Below, one piece after another: positions 33,591 through 41,775 of a DNA stretch of 48,888 bases. The stretch's first letter is position 1; every line of letters begins with the position of its first letter. Source of the DNA: a bacterium (GTDB lineage: Bacteria > Actinomycetota > Acidimicrobiia > Spongiisociales > JAENVV01); NCBI GenBank assembly GCA_024641305.1, contig JAHEDI010000003.1:1-48888 (forward strand), given 5' to 3'. The position numbers were made by a program, and so were the translations under genes. The notes beneath the pieces were generated by a model. It was not told the origin of the DNA. It searched no databases and was given only the letters and a program-made list of their open reading frames with translations.

Positions 33591-34541
33591 ATGTTGTACG
33601 TTGAAAGTTGGGCCCCCGAATATGGAGCACCGATCGAGCACGATCCTTCGCTTGCTCCGAGCGAGTCGGTCATAGATCCGACTGTTGAAAGAACCGACTG
33701 GCGGCCGATCACCCCGGAGTCATCCGTCGCCGATGGGGTCGAGGCGGTGTGTTTTGTCGATGGAGTCCGACGCGTCGATGCTCGCTTGACGCTTGACGAG
33801 CCGGAAGGACCAATTCCGGGACTGTGTGGTTCGCTCGGGGTGGGTGCGACGCACTGGGATCGAAACGTCCCAAGGGCGACGTTTGGGGACATCATGATTG
33901 AGCGATTGGCCGTCATCGGGTCGGGTCGGGTCGTCGACGTTCCTCCCGTCGGAAACTTGAAGTATGAGGCAGTGTCGGTGGCGGGTACCGACCCCGCCGA
34001 GTTGGTTCGGCATTTCCATAATCGGATGCGGAAAGCCGAAGCTGTGCTGTCTTCCCGTTTGGCGGCCGAAGGGCATCTGGTGATCGCCGACGGTCCAATC
34101 AACGAGCTGAAGCCCCAATCCGTCATCGGGTACATCAAAACCCACCGCGTCAATTACCTGGGCCCTGAAGAGACCGTGGCGGTGCGGGACCTGCTGGCCG
34201 GGGACCGGACCCCGATGTTCCTGATGGATGGCCACATTTATGCGAGGTATTCCTGGTATCTCAAGCTGGCCGATATCCCTGGTGGCCATACGTGGTCCGG
34301 GGTGGTGCGGTGCGAGGTTCCCGCCTCGTTGGGAATTGAACAGGCGGCAATCTATGCCGACATCGCGGCCGTCCTGCTTCCGCAGACCGCCCCGCCGTTG
34401 CACGCCGATCCGCGAGCTCCACAGAATCTCGTGCCGATCGGTGCGCTCGAGCGTGAACTGCGGCGCAACCTGGGCGACCCCGGACTGGTCTATCGTGCCC
34501 TGCGGGAGAGTATTGGTCAGTCGACAAACGGAGCCGCATGA
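33591..34541 (+). CDS. nurA: NurA 5'-3' nuclease
   Basis: The 316-residue protein fits the NurA domain: the metal-binding aspartate in CFVDGVRRVD (Asp57), a hydrophobic strand LVIADGPI with a second aspartate, VNYLGPEET and the C-terminal RYSWYLKL and PIGALERELR segments. NurA is a manganese-dependent nuclease that works with the HerA translocase to resect DNA ends. TACGAT (33578-33583) seven bases before ATG 33591 favours this start over the upstream in-frame GTG at 33561. The stop overlaps the herA start as ATGA, making the pair translationally coupled. Confidence 0.83.
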   Translation: MLYVESWAPEYGAPIEHDPSLAPSESVIDPTVERTDWRPITPESSVADGVEAVCFVDGVRRVDARLTLDEPEGPIPGLCGSLGVGATHWDRNVPRATFGDIMIERLAVIGSGRVVDVPPVGNLKYEAVSVAGTDPAELVRHFHNRMRKAEAVLSSRLAAEGHLVIADGPINELKPQSVIGYIKTHRVNYLGPEETVAVRDLLAGDRTPMFLMDGHIYARYSWYLKLADIPGGHTWSGVVRCEVPASLGIEQAAIYADIAAVLLPQTAPPLHADPRAPQNLVPIGALERELRRNLGDPGLVYRALRESIGQSTNGAA

Positions 34542-36253
34542 GCGTCGGGCGAGTCATTGGAACGGAAAAGACATCAACCCAGGTCTTCCGGGTAGTCCTC
34601 GATGACGACCAGTACCTGCAACTCGATGATTTGGTCGTCGTGAGAACCCAGGTGCCCCAGGCCGGTGAGATCGCCACGTATGGCATCGTGACTGAGTCCG
34701 AGGCGGTTTATGAAGGAGCGTCATACGAATCCGATACGTTCCGGATTGCCGAGCACGGGATCTTGCCGGCTCAGAAAGTTCGGTCCGCCCAGGTCCAGGT
34801 AACCCGGGTCGACCCGGAAGTCTGGGTCTCTCCCGATCCTGGCGAACTCGTCGAGCGAGCCAGTGGTGAGGCAAGAGACAAGGCTTTGTACGCCGACGAA
34901 ATGGGCCGCCCGCTGCCGGTTGGGATCGGCCGGGATGGCCAGCCCCTATACGTAGATCTTGACTTCTTCGATGGTCGCAAAGGCGGGCACATGTCGATAT
35001 CGGGGATCTCGGGAGTTGCCACCAAGACCTCCTTCGCGCTGTTTTTCCTTCGAATGCTGACCGGACGGCGGGACATCGTCGGCGAGAGCGGCGCCAACAT
35101 GCGGGTGCTCGTGTTCAACGTCAAGGGGGAAGACCTGTTGTGGCTCGACAAACCGAACCTGCTCTTTGACGATGATGCTCGAACCAAGTGGGAAGCCCTC
35201 GGAGTCGCCCCGACCCCCTTTCCGTCGGTCGGATTTTGGGCGCCTCCCCGCAAGAAGTCCGGGGACGTACTCCTGGCCGATGTGGCGGGTCGACAAGAAG
35301 GGGTGCAACCGTTCGCATGGACGCCCCGCGAGTTCATTGACGAAGGATTACTGCGCTTCCTGTTTACCGACGCCGGCGACAGTCGTAATCAGTTGTCCTT
35401 CGTAGAGGAACGGGTCAGATCCCAGCTGCAGCGCTGGGCGGTTGACGTGGTCGGCCGGCCAGGAGCCGTCGTCATCCGTCAACCACCCGTCGGGGGCTGG
35501 CGGCGCGGCGCCGAGGTCAAGTTGGAGCCAGGGGAGCGGATTATCGAAGATCTGCCGAGTCTTGTGGAGTCCCTCGAAGAATTTCTCGATCCCCCCGACG
35601 GCGAAGAACCGGACCGAACCTGGTCGGGAAGAGTTCAGGGCGGAACCGTCTCGGCATTCATGCGTCGGTTGTATGCCGCGCAGTCGCGACTGGGCGAACT
35701 CATCCGGGCTGGTGATTCGCATCGGATTGATCGGGCTACGGCCCAGGTGACGGTGGTGGCGATCCAATCGCTTCACGACCTGGCCCAGCGATTCGTCGTG
35801 GGCGCCTTGCTCCAGGAAACGTTTGCCGAGAAAGAACAGACTGGCCAGCGCCTCCCGCTCTCGGTGGTGGTCCTTGATGAACTGAACAAATACGCACCCA
35901 GAGAGGGCAACTCGCCGCTCAAAGATATGCTGATCGATATTGCTCAGCGCGGTCGGTCGCTCGGGGTGCTCCTGGTAGGCGCCCAACAGACGGCTTCACG
36001 GATTGCCCAGGAGGTCATGGAGAATGCCGCAATCCGGGTGGCGGGTCGGCTCGATGCCGCCGAAGCCGAACGCTCGGAGTACGGCTGGATGCTTCCGTCG
36101 ACCAGGGCGAGGGCGCGCCTGCTGAAACCAGGCACCATGGTCGTTTCGCAACCAGCCATACCGGTTCCGCTGGTTGTCAACTTCCCGTTCCCGCCATGGG
36201 CAACCCGTAGGGAAGAGGTCAGCGAGGACGTTGATCCTTTCGTGGGTCTCTAG
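34538..36253 (+). CDS. herA: HerA DNA translocase/helicase
   Basis: The protein (571 residues) has an N-terminal HAS-barrel-like beta region (to about 130) and a RecA-like ATPase core: Walker A region GISGVATKTS (156-165, Lys163) with T-K-T in place of the common G-K-T/S, a Walker B aspartate-glutamate in LSVVVLDELN (about 440-450), a sensor stretch RSLGVLLVGAQQTAS and a C-terminal segment with NFPFPPW. HerA forms hexamers that pump DNA and load NurA. Overlap with nurA and the 3-base gap to sbcD indicate one operon. The atypical Walker A is known in actinobacterial members of this family. Confidence 0.85.
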   Translation: MSVGRVIGTEKTSTQVFRVVLDDDQYLQLDDLVVVRTQVPQAGEIATYGIVTESEAVYEGASYESDTFRIAEHGILPAQKVRSAQVQVTRVDPEVWVSPDPGELVERASGEARDKALYADEMGRPLPVGIGRDGQPLYVDLDFFDGRKGGHMSISGISGVATKTSFALFFLRMLTGRRDIVGESGANMRVLVFNVKGEDLLWLDKPNLLFDDDARTKWEALGVAPTPFPSVGFWAPPRKKSGDVLLADVAGRQEGVQPFAWTPREFIDEGLLRFLFTDAGDSRNQLSFVEERVRSQLQRWAVDVVGRPGAVVIRQPPVGGWRRGAEVKLEPGERIIEDLPSLVESLEEFLDPPDGEEPDRTWSGRVQGGTVSAFMRRLYAAQSRLGELIRAGDSHRIDRATAQVTVVAIQSLHDLAQRFVVGALLQETFAEKEQTGQRLPLSVVVLDELNKYAPREGNSPLKDMLIDIAQRGRSLGVLLVGAQQTASRIAQEVMENAAIRVAGRLDAAEAERSEYGWMLPSTRARARLLKPGTMVVSQPAIPVPLVVNFPFPPWATRREEVSEDVDPFVGL

Positions 36254-36256
36254 GCG

Positions 36257-37423
36257 GTGAAAATTCTCCATACCTCCGACTGGCATGTCGGCAAGAAGCT
36301 GGGCCGATATGACCGTATGGCTGAATACCGCGATGTGCTTGGTGAAGTCGTCCGGGTAGCCGATGCCGAAGACGTGGATTTGGTACTCGTTTCAGGTGAT
36401 TTGTTCGACCGTGCGGCGCCGCCGATCGAAGCGCTTGCGCTGGTCGTCGAGACGCTGACCGACCTGTCGGGCGATGGGACCCGTCCGGTGGTGGCGGTGG
36501 CTGGTAACCACGATTCGGGTCCTTTGTTTGAAGTACTCGATCCGTTGCTGGCTCCGCTCGGAGTCAGGCTGGTTGGGGACGTCAAGCGACCCGAGGAAGG
36601 CGGAGTCCTTGCCGTTGCGACTCGCAATGGTGACGCCGCGATTGGCTGCTTTCCATTCCTGCGTGAAGGGAGAGTCGTCGACTTCATGGAGGAAATGGGT
36701 TCTTGGTACGGGTCGTATGCTGACCGGGTCCGCCAGATTACGACGGCCTATGCCGCCAGGGCATCGGAGTTGGCCGGACCTGATGGGGTGGCGTTGTTGG
36801 TCGCTCACTTCATGGTGACTGGTGTGCGAGTGGGCGGGCACGGACGGCCCAGAGGGGAACGGGCATTGCACATGGGTGAGACCTATTCAGCGACTTCCCA
36901 AGCGGTGCCGACCTCGCTGAGCTATGTGGCGATGGGTCACATCCACGCACCGCAGCCGATCCCGGGGGCCCAGGTTCCAGCCGAGTACGCCGGGTCCCTC
37001 CTCGAACTCGACTTTGGCGAGGCAGGAGAACGCAAGAGAGTCGTCGTCGTCGAAGCCGAACCTGGCTTGCCGGCCTCGGTCCGTTCGGTCCCGTTGTCCG
37101 GGGGGCGGCGCCTGATACGGGCTACCGGCCGATGGGAAGAACTCATCGAACGGCCCGATCTCGTCGATGCCTTCGTCGATCTCACCGTCGAAACCAACGG
37201 TCCTGACCAGGGCTTGGCCGATCGGGCCCGTCAGCAGTTTCCATTTCTTGTGAAGGTGGCGGCTTCATATGTTCGAGCCGAAGTCGATCGACCGGCGCGT
37301 TCGGGACTGGCCTGGGATGAGTTGTATCGAGACTTCGTGACCAAACGGACTGGGGCTGAGCCGTCCGATGAACTTTTGACGGCATTCCGAACCGTTCTTG
37401 ACGAAGCCGGGCGCCAGGAGTGA
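36257..37423 (+). CDS. sbcD: SbcD exonuclease (Mre11 family)
   Basis: All five phosphodiesterase motifs of Mre11 are visible: DWHVG (8-12), GDLFD (about 47-51), GNHDS, AHFMV and GHIHAPQ. At 388 residues it has the nuclease domain, capping domain and C-terminal helix that binds the Rad50 coiled coil. The complex trims and opens DNA ends and hairpins. The start is GTG 36257, three bases after the herA stop. Its end overlaps the sbcC start by four bases (GTGA), the usual coupling of this pair. Confidence 0.92.
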   Translation: MKILHTSDWHVGKKLGRYDRMAEYRDVLGEVVRVADAEDVDLVLVSGDLFDRAAPPIEALALVVETLTDLSGDGTRPVVAVAGNHDSGPLFEVLDPLLAPLGVRLVGDVKRPEEGGVLAVATRNGDAAIGCFPFLREGRVVDFMEEMGSWYGSYADRVRQITTAYAARASELAGPDGVALLVAHFMVTGVRVGGHGRPRGERALHMGETYSATSQAVPTSLSYVAMGHIHAPQPIPGAQVPAEYAGSLLELDFGEAGERKRVVVVEAEPGLPASVRSVPLSGGRRLIRATGRWEELIERPDLVDAFVDLTVETNGPDQGLADRARQQFPFLVKVAASYVRAEVDRPARSGLAWDELYRDFVTKRTGAEPSDELLTAFRTVLDEAGRQE

Positions 37424-39939
37424 GACCGGTCACGCTCACGCTTGACGGCTTTCGCTCTTATGCGAGCGAAGTCGAGATCGACTGGACCGGGCGCCACCTC
37501 GTCGGAATCGTCGGCCCCATTGGCTCGGGCAAATCGACCATTCTCGACGCAGTCTGTTTTGCCCTCTATGGCAAAACCCCTACTGAGAAGTCCAATCAGC
37601 GTTCGCTCATTCACCAGCGCGCCGATGTGGGCAAGGTCGAATTGGTGTTCGATGTCGAGGGAATCCGATGGAAATCGGTCCGGGCGCTCCGGCGCAGGGG
37701 GCAGAGTCCCCATGCCCTCTATCGCATCGATCCGAATGATCCCGATGGCGACCCACTGGAGACGATTCTCGGAAAAGGAGACGTCGACGCCCGCATCGAG
37801 GAGATTCTTGGTGTCGATTTCGATGGGTTCAACCGATCGGTCATGCTTGCCCAGGGTCGCTTCTCCGACTTCTTGAAAGCGGGGAACGCCGATCGGGACA
37901 AGACCCTCAAAGGGGTATTTGGGCTCGACAAGATCGATGTCATGGAGGCGTTCGCCAAACGAATTCGAGACGAGGCCAAACGTGACCTCGACGAGTTCGG
38001 TCGCCGAAAAGCGGACCTTGACAACGTTCGCGCATTGGCCGTTCAAGCCGAGGAGGCACTTGAAAACGCCATGAGGCGCTTAGAAGCGTTGCGTCTCGTG
38101 GAAGCTGGTCTTGCCGAATCCGACCAGCAACGCCAGGTGGAACAGGCGAAAATCGAGAAGGCCGATGAACGTACGGCCGCCCTGAAGGCCATTGCCAGCC
38201 GGATGCCCGACCCCGGGAGAAGCAGGGAGATTCTCGGCGAACATGCCGCCCGGCAAGCCGAGCTGGCGCTCGCCAAAAAGCACCTGGAAGAACTTGCGGC
38301 CTCAAGTGTGACCGCCAGACAGAAGCGCACGCAGGCCCTGGAATCGGTCGGGGGTGAAACCCAACTCGCGGTGGTTCGCCAACAAGCGGCGCGGTACGAC
38401 GATGCCCAGGCCGCACGCGAGCGCGAGGTTGAACGCCTGACCATGGCCGAATCGAACCTTGAGAAGGCTGAGAGTCTGGTAACTCAGACCCGGGCCGAGG
38501 CGGAACATGCAGTCACGGGCGCTCAGACGGCGGCGGCGGTGACGCTGACCGCGGCGGATGGGTTGCGGGCCGCCGAAGACGCTGTCCACGAGGGCCAGCA
38601 TGCTGACATGGCCGCGACGCTCCGGGCCGACCTGGCTGTCGGTCATGAATGCCCGGTCTGTGCCCAGCCGGTCGCCGAGTTACCCAAAGCCGGTCGACAG
38701 CGGGTCGCCCTCGACAAACTAGAAGCAGCTCGAGACGAGGCGCGCCGCGTCCACGAGGAAGCGGTCAGCTCTGAGAAGGTTGCCCTGGCGGGCGCAGCTC
38801 GCTCGACAGAGACGGTTACCAATGCTGCAACCAAATTGGAGGAGGCCAAGGCGTTGGTAGCGGCCGCCACCGAATCGAACGAGGTGGCCGCCGCCAGGGT
38901 GGCCGGGATTGAATCGGCATTGTCCGGGGTCCTCGGCGAGGAGCCAATCTCCCGGTTGGCGACGGTCGAAGCGATCCTCAAGTCGGCAACGAACGAGATA
39001 GATGAGCTCGAAGCAGCCCTGACCCGAGCGCGAGGCGATGTTGACCAGAGCGCCGGATCGGTGGAAAAGGCACAAACCGATCTCCGTGCCCTCACCTCGG
39101 TCGTCGCCACCTTGGCTTCCCAGCTTCGGGTCGACCATGACGACGTCGGTGACGCCGACGAAACCGAGAAGCTCCTCACGTCGGTTCGTGACATCTGGGT
39201 GCGAAACCAACAAGAGGCTTCGAAAGAGCGTGAGCTGGCCGTCGCCGGTCTGGCAGCCGCCACCCGAAGGCGTGCCGAAGCCATGGAATCTGTCGGGCTG
39301 TCGCCCGACGACGACTTCGGGAAGGCACTCGCCAATGCAGTGGCAGCTGTGGCCGCCACCCAGCGGGAACTGGAGCTTCGCAGAGAACGGCTCGCCCAGT
39401 CGGCCGACCTTGACGAGCAGATCACGGCGCGAGAGTCGGTGGTCGGCATTTACGACGATCTCGCGAAGGATCTGCGGCCAGGGGGGTTTCTCGGTTACCT
39501 GCTAGAGGAAGAGCGGGCCGAGCTGGCCACCGTGGCTTCCGAACAATTTGAGCAGCTATCCGGTGGGCGATACCGGTTCTCCGATGGAGGAGAATTCAAC
39601 ATTCTTGACCTCAACGCGGCCGAACAGGTCCGCAAGGCGTCGTCGCTGTCTGGCGGTGAGACGTTCCTGGCGTCACTCGCCTTGGCACTGGCGTTGGCCG
39701 AGATGGTTGCCAGGGGAAGCGGCCGGCTCGATGCCTTCTTTCTCGATGAAGGTTTTGGATCCCTGGATGCGGAGCATCTCGACCTGGCGATGGCAGGCAT
39801 CGAGTTGCTGGTAGCCGGCCATGACGAGCGCCTGGTTGTGATCGTCAGTCACGTCCCAGACATGAAAGACCGTATCGAAGACCTCATAGTCCTCGACAAG
39901 GACCCTGCCACCGGTGCCACGATCGTGGTTGGCGGCTGA
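37420..39939 (+). CDS. sbcC: SbcC ATPase (Rad50 family)
   Basis: The 839-residue protein is an SMC-like ATPase: N-terminal Walker A GPIGSGKST (32-40), Q-loop VMLAQGRFSDFLKAG, two long coiled coils (about 190-405 and 430-715) flanking the zinc hook CPVC (Cys411, Cys414), then the signature SLSGGETFLAS (about 742) and Walker B FFLDEGFGSLD. It tethers and processes DNA ends with SbcD. At 839 residues it is shorter than E. coli SbcC. The start GTG 37420 overlaps sbcD. gpsA on the opposite strand ends directly at its stop. Confidence 0.93.
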   Translation: MRPVTLTLDGFRSYASEVEIDWTGRHLVGIVGPIGSGKSTILDAVCFALYGKTPTEKSNQRSLIHQRADVGKVELVFDVEGIRWKSVRALRRRGQSPHALYRIDPNDPDGDPLETILGKGDVDARIEEILGVDFDGFNRSVMLAQGRFSDFLKAGNADRDKTLKGVFGLDKIDVMEAFAKRIRDEAKRDLDEFGRRKADLDNVRALAVQAEEALENAMRRLEALRLVEAGLAESDQQRQVEQAKIEKADERTAALKAIASRMPDPGRSREILGEHAARQAELALAKKHLEELAASSVTARQKRTQALESVGGETQLAVVRQQAARYDDAQAAREREVERLTMAESNLEKAESLVTQTRAEAEHAVTGAQTAAAVTLTAADGLRAAEDAVHEGQHADMAATLRADLAVGHECPVCAQPVAELPKAGRQRVALDKLEAARDEARRVHEEAVSSEKVALAGAARSTETVTNAATKLEEAKALVAAATESNEVAAARVAGIESALSGVLGEEPISRLATVEAILKSATNEIDELEAALTRARGDVDQSAGSVEKAQTDLRALTSVVATLASQLRVDHDDVGDADETEKLLTSVRDIWVRNQQEASKERELAVAGLAAATRRRAEAMESVGLSPDDDFGKALANAVAAVAATQRELELRRERLAQSADLDEQITARESVVGIYDDLAKDLRPGGFLGYLLEEERAELATVASEQFEQLSGGRYRFSDGGEFNILDLNAAEQVRKASSLSGGETFLASLALALALAEMVARGSGRLDAFFLDEGFGSLDAEHLDLAMAGIELLVAGHDERLVVIVSHVPDMKDRIEDLIVLDKDPATGATIVVGG

Positions 39940-40947
39940 TCAGAAGATGCCGTGTCCTTCGGACTTGGCCGTTCTACCCATCAGGGCAATCATCGAGTCT
40001 TTCGGATCGGCACCCTCGTAAAGCACCCGGCCCACTTCGGCAGCGATGGGCATCTCGACGTTCTCGCGCTCGGCTAGCGACAGAACACCCGACGTCGACT
40101 TCACCCCTTCGGCAACCATATTCATCTCGTCGATGATGTCCTGGAGGGCTTTGCCTTCGCCAAGACCATGCCCGACGGTGTAGTTGCGGCTCTGCGATGA
40201 GTAGCAGGTCGCCACGAGGTCACCGATTCCGGCCAGCCCCCCGAACGTCAATGGATTTCCGCCAACGGCGATGCCGAGGCGAACCAACTCAGCGAGGGCT
40301 CGAGTGATGAGTGCTGCCCGGGTGTTATCGCCAAAGCCAAGGCCCGAGACCATGCCCGAGGCTATCGCCATGACGTTCTTGCAGGCACCGGCTATTTCAC
40401 AACCAACCACGTCAGGGTTCGTGTAGACGCGAAAGGTTGGGGTCATGAACCGGGTCTGGATTTCTTCGGCCAGAGCTGCGTCTGGGAGCGCGATGACTGT
40501 GGCGGCCGGCTGGCCCGCCATGATTTCCTTCGCCAGGTTGGGACCTGAAAGTACCCCGATATGGCTCCGCGGATGGTTGGGCAGCACATCGGCAATGATC
40601 TCGGTCATTCGCATCAGGGTGCCGGCTTCAATGCCCTTGGTGAGGGACAAGATGGGGATCGAGTCGGGAATCGACGCGGCGGTCTGCTCCAGGATGTCAC
40701 GGAATCCGTGCGAGGGAATTCCGATAATGAGAATCTCACAATTGGTCGCGACGTGCTTGATGTCGGCGCTCGCCACCAGGGATTCGGGCAGGGAGAATTC
40801 GCTCATGTAGTCCGGATTGAAGTGGACGCGGTTGATTGTTTCAGCAACCTCGGGGCGCCGGGCCCACAACAGTGTGTCGTTTTTGGCGGCGGCCAGGGCG
40901 GCCACGGCCGTGCCCCAGGATCCTGCACCAAGTACTCCAACGGTCAT
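39940..40947 (-). CDS. gpsA: glycerol-3-phosphate dehydrogenase [NAD(P)+]
   Basis: The NAD motif VGVLGAGSWGTAVA (3-16), LSLTKGIEAGT, GVLSGPNLAKEI, the catalytic lysine in AGACKNVMAIASG and GIGDLVATC identify GpsA, which makes glycerol-3-phosphate from dihydroxyacetone phosphate for phospholipid synthesis. The length of 335 is normal. TAGCCT (40954-40959) lies six bases before the ATG, giving a leaderless message. The gene is convergent with the nurA operon; the two stops share TGATCA. Confidence 0.94.
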   Translation of the reverse strand: MTVGVLGAGSWGTAVAALAAAKNDTLLWARRPEVAETINRVHFNPDYMSEFSLPESLVASADIKHVATNCEILIIGIPSHGFRDILEQTAASIPDSIPILSLTKGIEAGTLMRMTEIIADVLPNHPRSHIGVLSGPNLAKEIMAGQPAATVIALPDAALAEEIQTRFMTPTFRVYTNPDVVGCEIAGACKNVMAIASGMVSGLGFGDNTRAALITRALAELVRLGIAVGGNPLTFGGLAGIGDLVATCYSSQSRNYTVGHGLGEGKALQDIIDEMNMVAEGVKSTSGVLSLAERENVEMPIAAEVGRVLYEGADPKDSMIALMGRTAKSEGHGIF

Positions 40948-41094
40948 TGGTTCAGGCTACTGCCAATCGGCCCGAGGGGTGGGAGGTGACGCGGGTTACC
41001 CGAATCGTGGGAAGTGACGGACCCGAGCGGCGTGAGGCGCCGGGTGGGATTCCTCCTAGGCGATTGGAGCGGTCTCGGGTAGGATATCGGGAGT

Positions 41095-41307
41095 ATGGGG
41101 GCTTCAGGTGACATGTTGGGCGCGGATCCGTTCTCGGACGCCGATCCGTTTGAAGGTGGCCCCCACCTGTCTCCGATGGCGACTCCCGCCGAACGCAAGG
41201 CTCTGATAGGCGAGTTGCGTGGCCTTATCCAGACCGGCGACTACAAGGTTGACGCGGAAGTCGTCGCGTTCGCCGTGATGCGCGAAGGCCGCTGGGAAAC
41301 TCTCTAA
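41095..41307 (+). CDS. FlgM-like small anti-sigma-28-type protein 1
   Basis: The 70-residue product has a disordered acidic start (DPFSDADPFEGG) and a C-terminal helix pair ERKALIGELRGLIQTGDYKVDAEVVAFAVM, which matches the anti-sigma-28 factor FlgM core (xIxxLRxxIxxGxYxVDxxxVAxx). No flagellar or sigma-28 gene is in the window. TAGGAT (41080-41085) nine bases before the ATG gives a very short leader. A second, diverged copy follows 50 bases downstream. Confidence 0.6.
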   Translation: MGASGDMLGADPFSDADPFEGGPHLSPMATPAERKALIGELRGLIQTGDYKVDAEVVAFAVMREGRWETL

Positions 41308-41357
41308 TTCGCCAGGGTTTTCCTTAATTACCCGCGATCGCCTGCCGATGGTATTGA

Positions 41358-41564
41358 GTGCACAAGAAAGACTCGACCACGTGGTGGACCCGGCGACTGA
41401 GCGAACTGGCTGACCGGATCGCCGCCGACGATTACTGGATACCCGCTGAAGACATCGCTCATGCGATTCTGTTCGGGCGTCCAAAATGGGGCGACAACCC
41501 GATCCCGGTTGGGTCGATTCGTGACGAGGAACTTTCCAACGCCGGACGTCGACCTGCCCGATAA
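41358..41564 (+). CDS. FlgM-like small protein 2
   Basis: This 68-residue product shares the core of its neighbour: TRRLSELADRIAADDYWIPAEDIAHAILFGRPKWG parallels the copy-1 segment LRGLIQTGDYKVDAEVVAFAVM, with YxxPAEDIA in place of YKVDAEVVA. The repeat suggests tandem duplication and divergence. The start is GTG 41358 and has no strong ribosome site. Both may bind sigma factors or another helical partner. Confidence 0.5.
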   Translation: MHKKDSTTWWTRRLSELADRIAADDYWIPAEDIAHAILFGRPKWGDNPIPVGSIRDEELSNAGRRPAR

Positions 41565-41598
41565 GGCCTCGACCTTGGGGGCAAGACAGAGCGGCATT

Positions 41599-41634
41599 AA
41601 AAAACGAGGCTCCGGTTGGGGGTTCCGGAGCCTC
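41599..41634 (-). terminator. rho-independent terminator of the minus-strand small RNA
   Basis: Arms GAGGCTCCGG and CCGGAGCCTC pair perfectly (ten pairs) around AACCCCCAA, and the minus strand then reads G followed by six Ts (41604-41599). The C5 loop and the core GGCTCCGG recall the hairpin at 18581-18624. Confidence 0.85.
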
Positions 41635-41740
41635 TACTCCCGAAGGAGCCAAGCGAGAGTCGTAGCGAGTACGGCGCCAGGGTAAGACCGTGCTCAACTG
41701 CTCGCCCTTTTTGGGGGTTGCACCGGATTTCTCCGGTACC
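41600..41740 (-). ncRNA. candidate small RNA of about 140 bases
   Basis: A near-consensus promoter and a strong terminator flank a 140-base minus-strand transcript in the gap between convergent genes. It opens with ACCGGA-GAAA-TCCGGT (a GNRA-capped hairpin), includes GAGCACGG pairing with CCGTACTC (one mismatch) and CTCC-TTCG-GGAG, then ends with the terminator. Runs of five cytosines occur twice, once early and once in the terminator loop. It resembles no small RNA family I know for certain; the actinobacterial 6C RNA is the nearest comparison. It contains no convincing coding frame. Confidence 0.6.
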
Positions 41741-41745
41741 TGATC

Positions 41746-41775
41746 ATCGTATCGGCATCGATCGCGCAGTGTCAA
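41746..41775 (-). promoter_or_regulatory. sigma-70 promoter of the small RNA
   Basis: On the minus strand TTGACA (41775-41770) and TACGAT (41751-41746) are separated by 18 bases, predicting a start at a G near 41740. The -35 box overlaps the stop codon of the DUF368 gene. This is the best promoter in the window. Confidence 0.7.
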
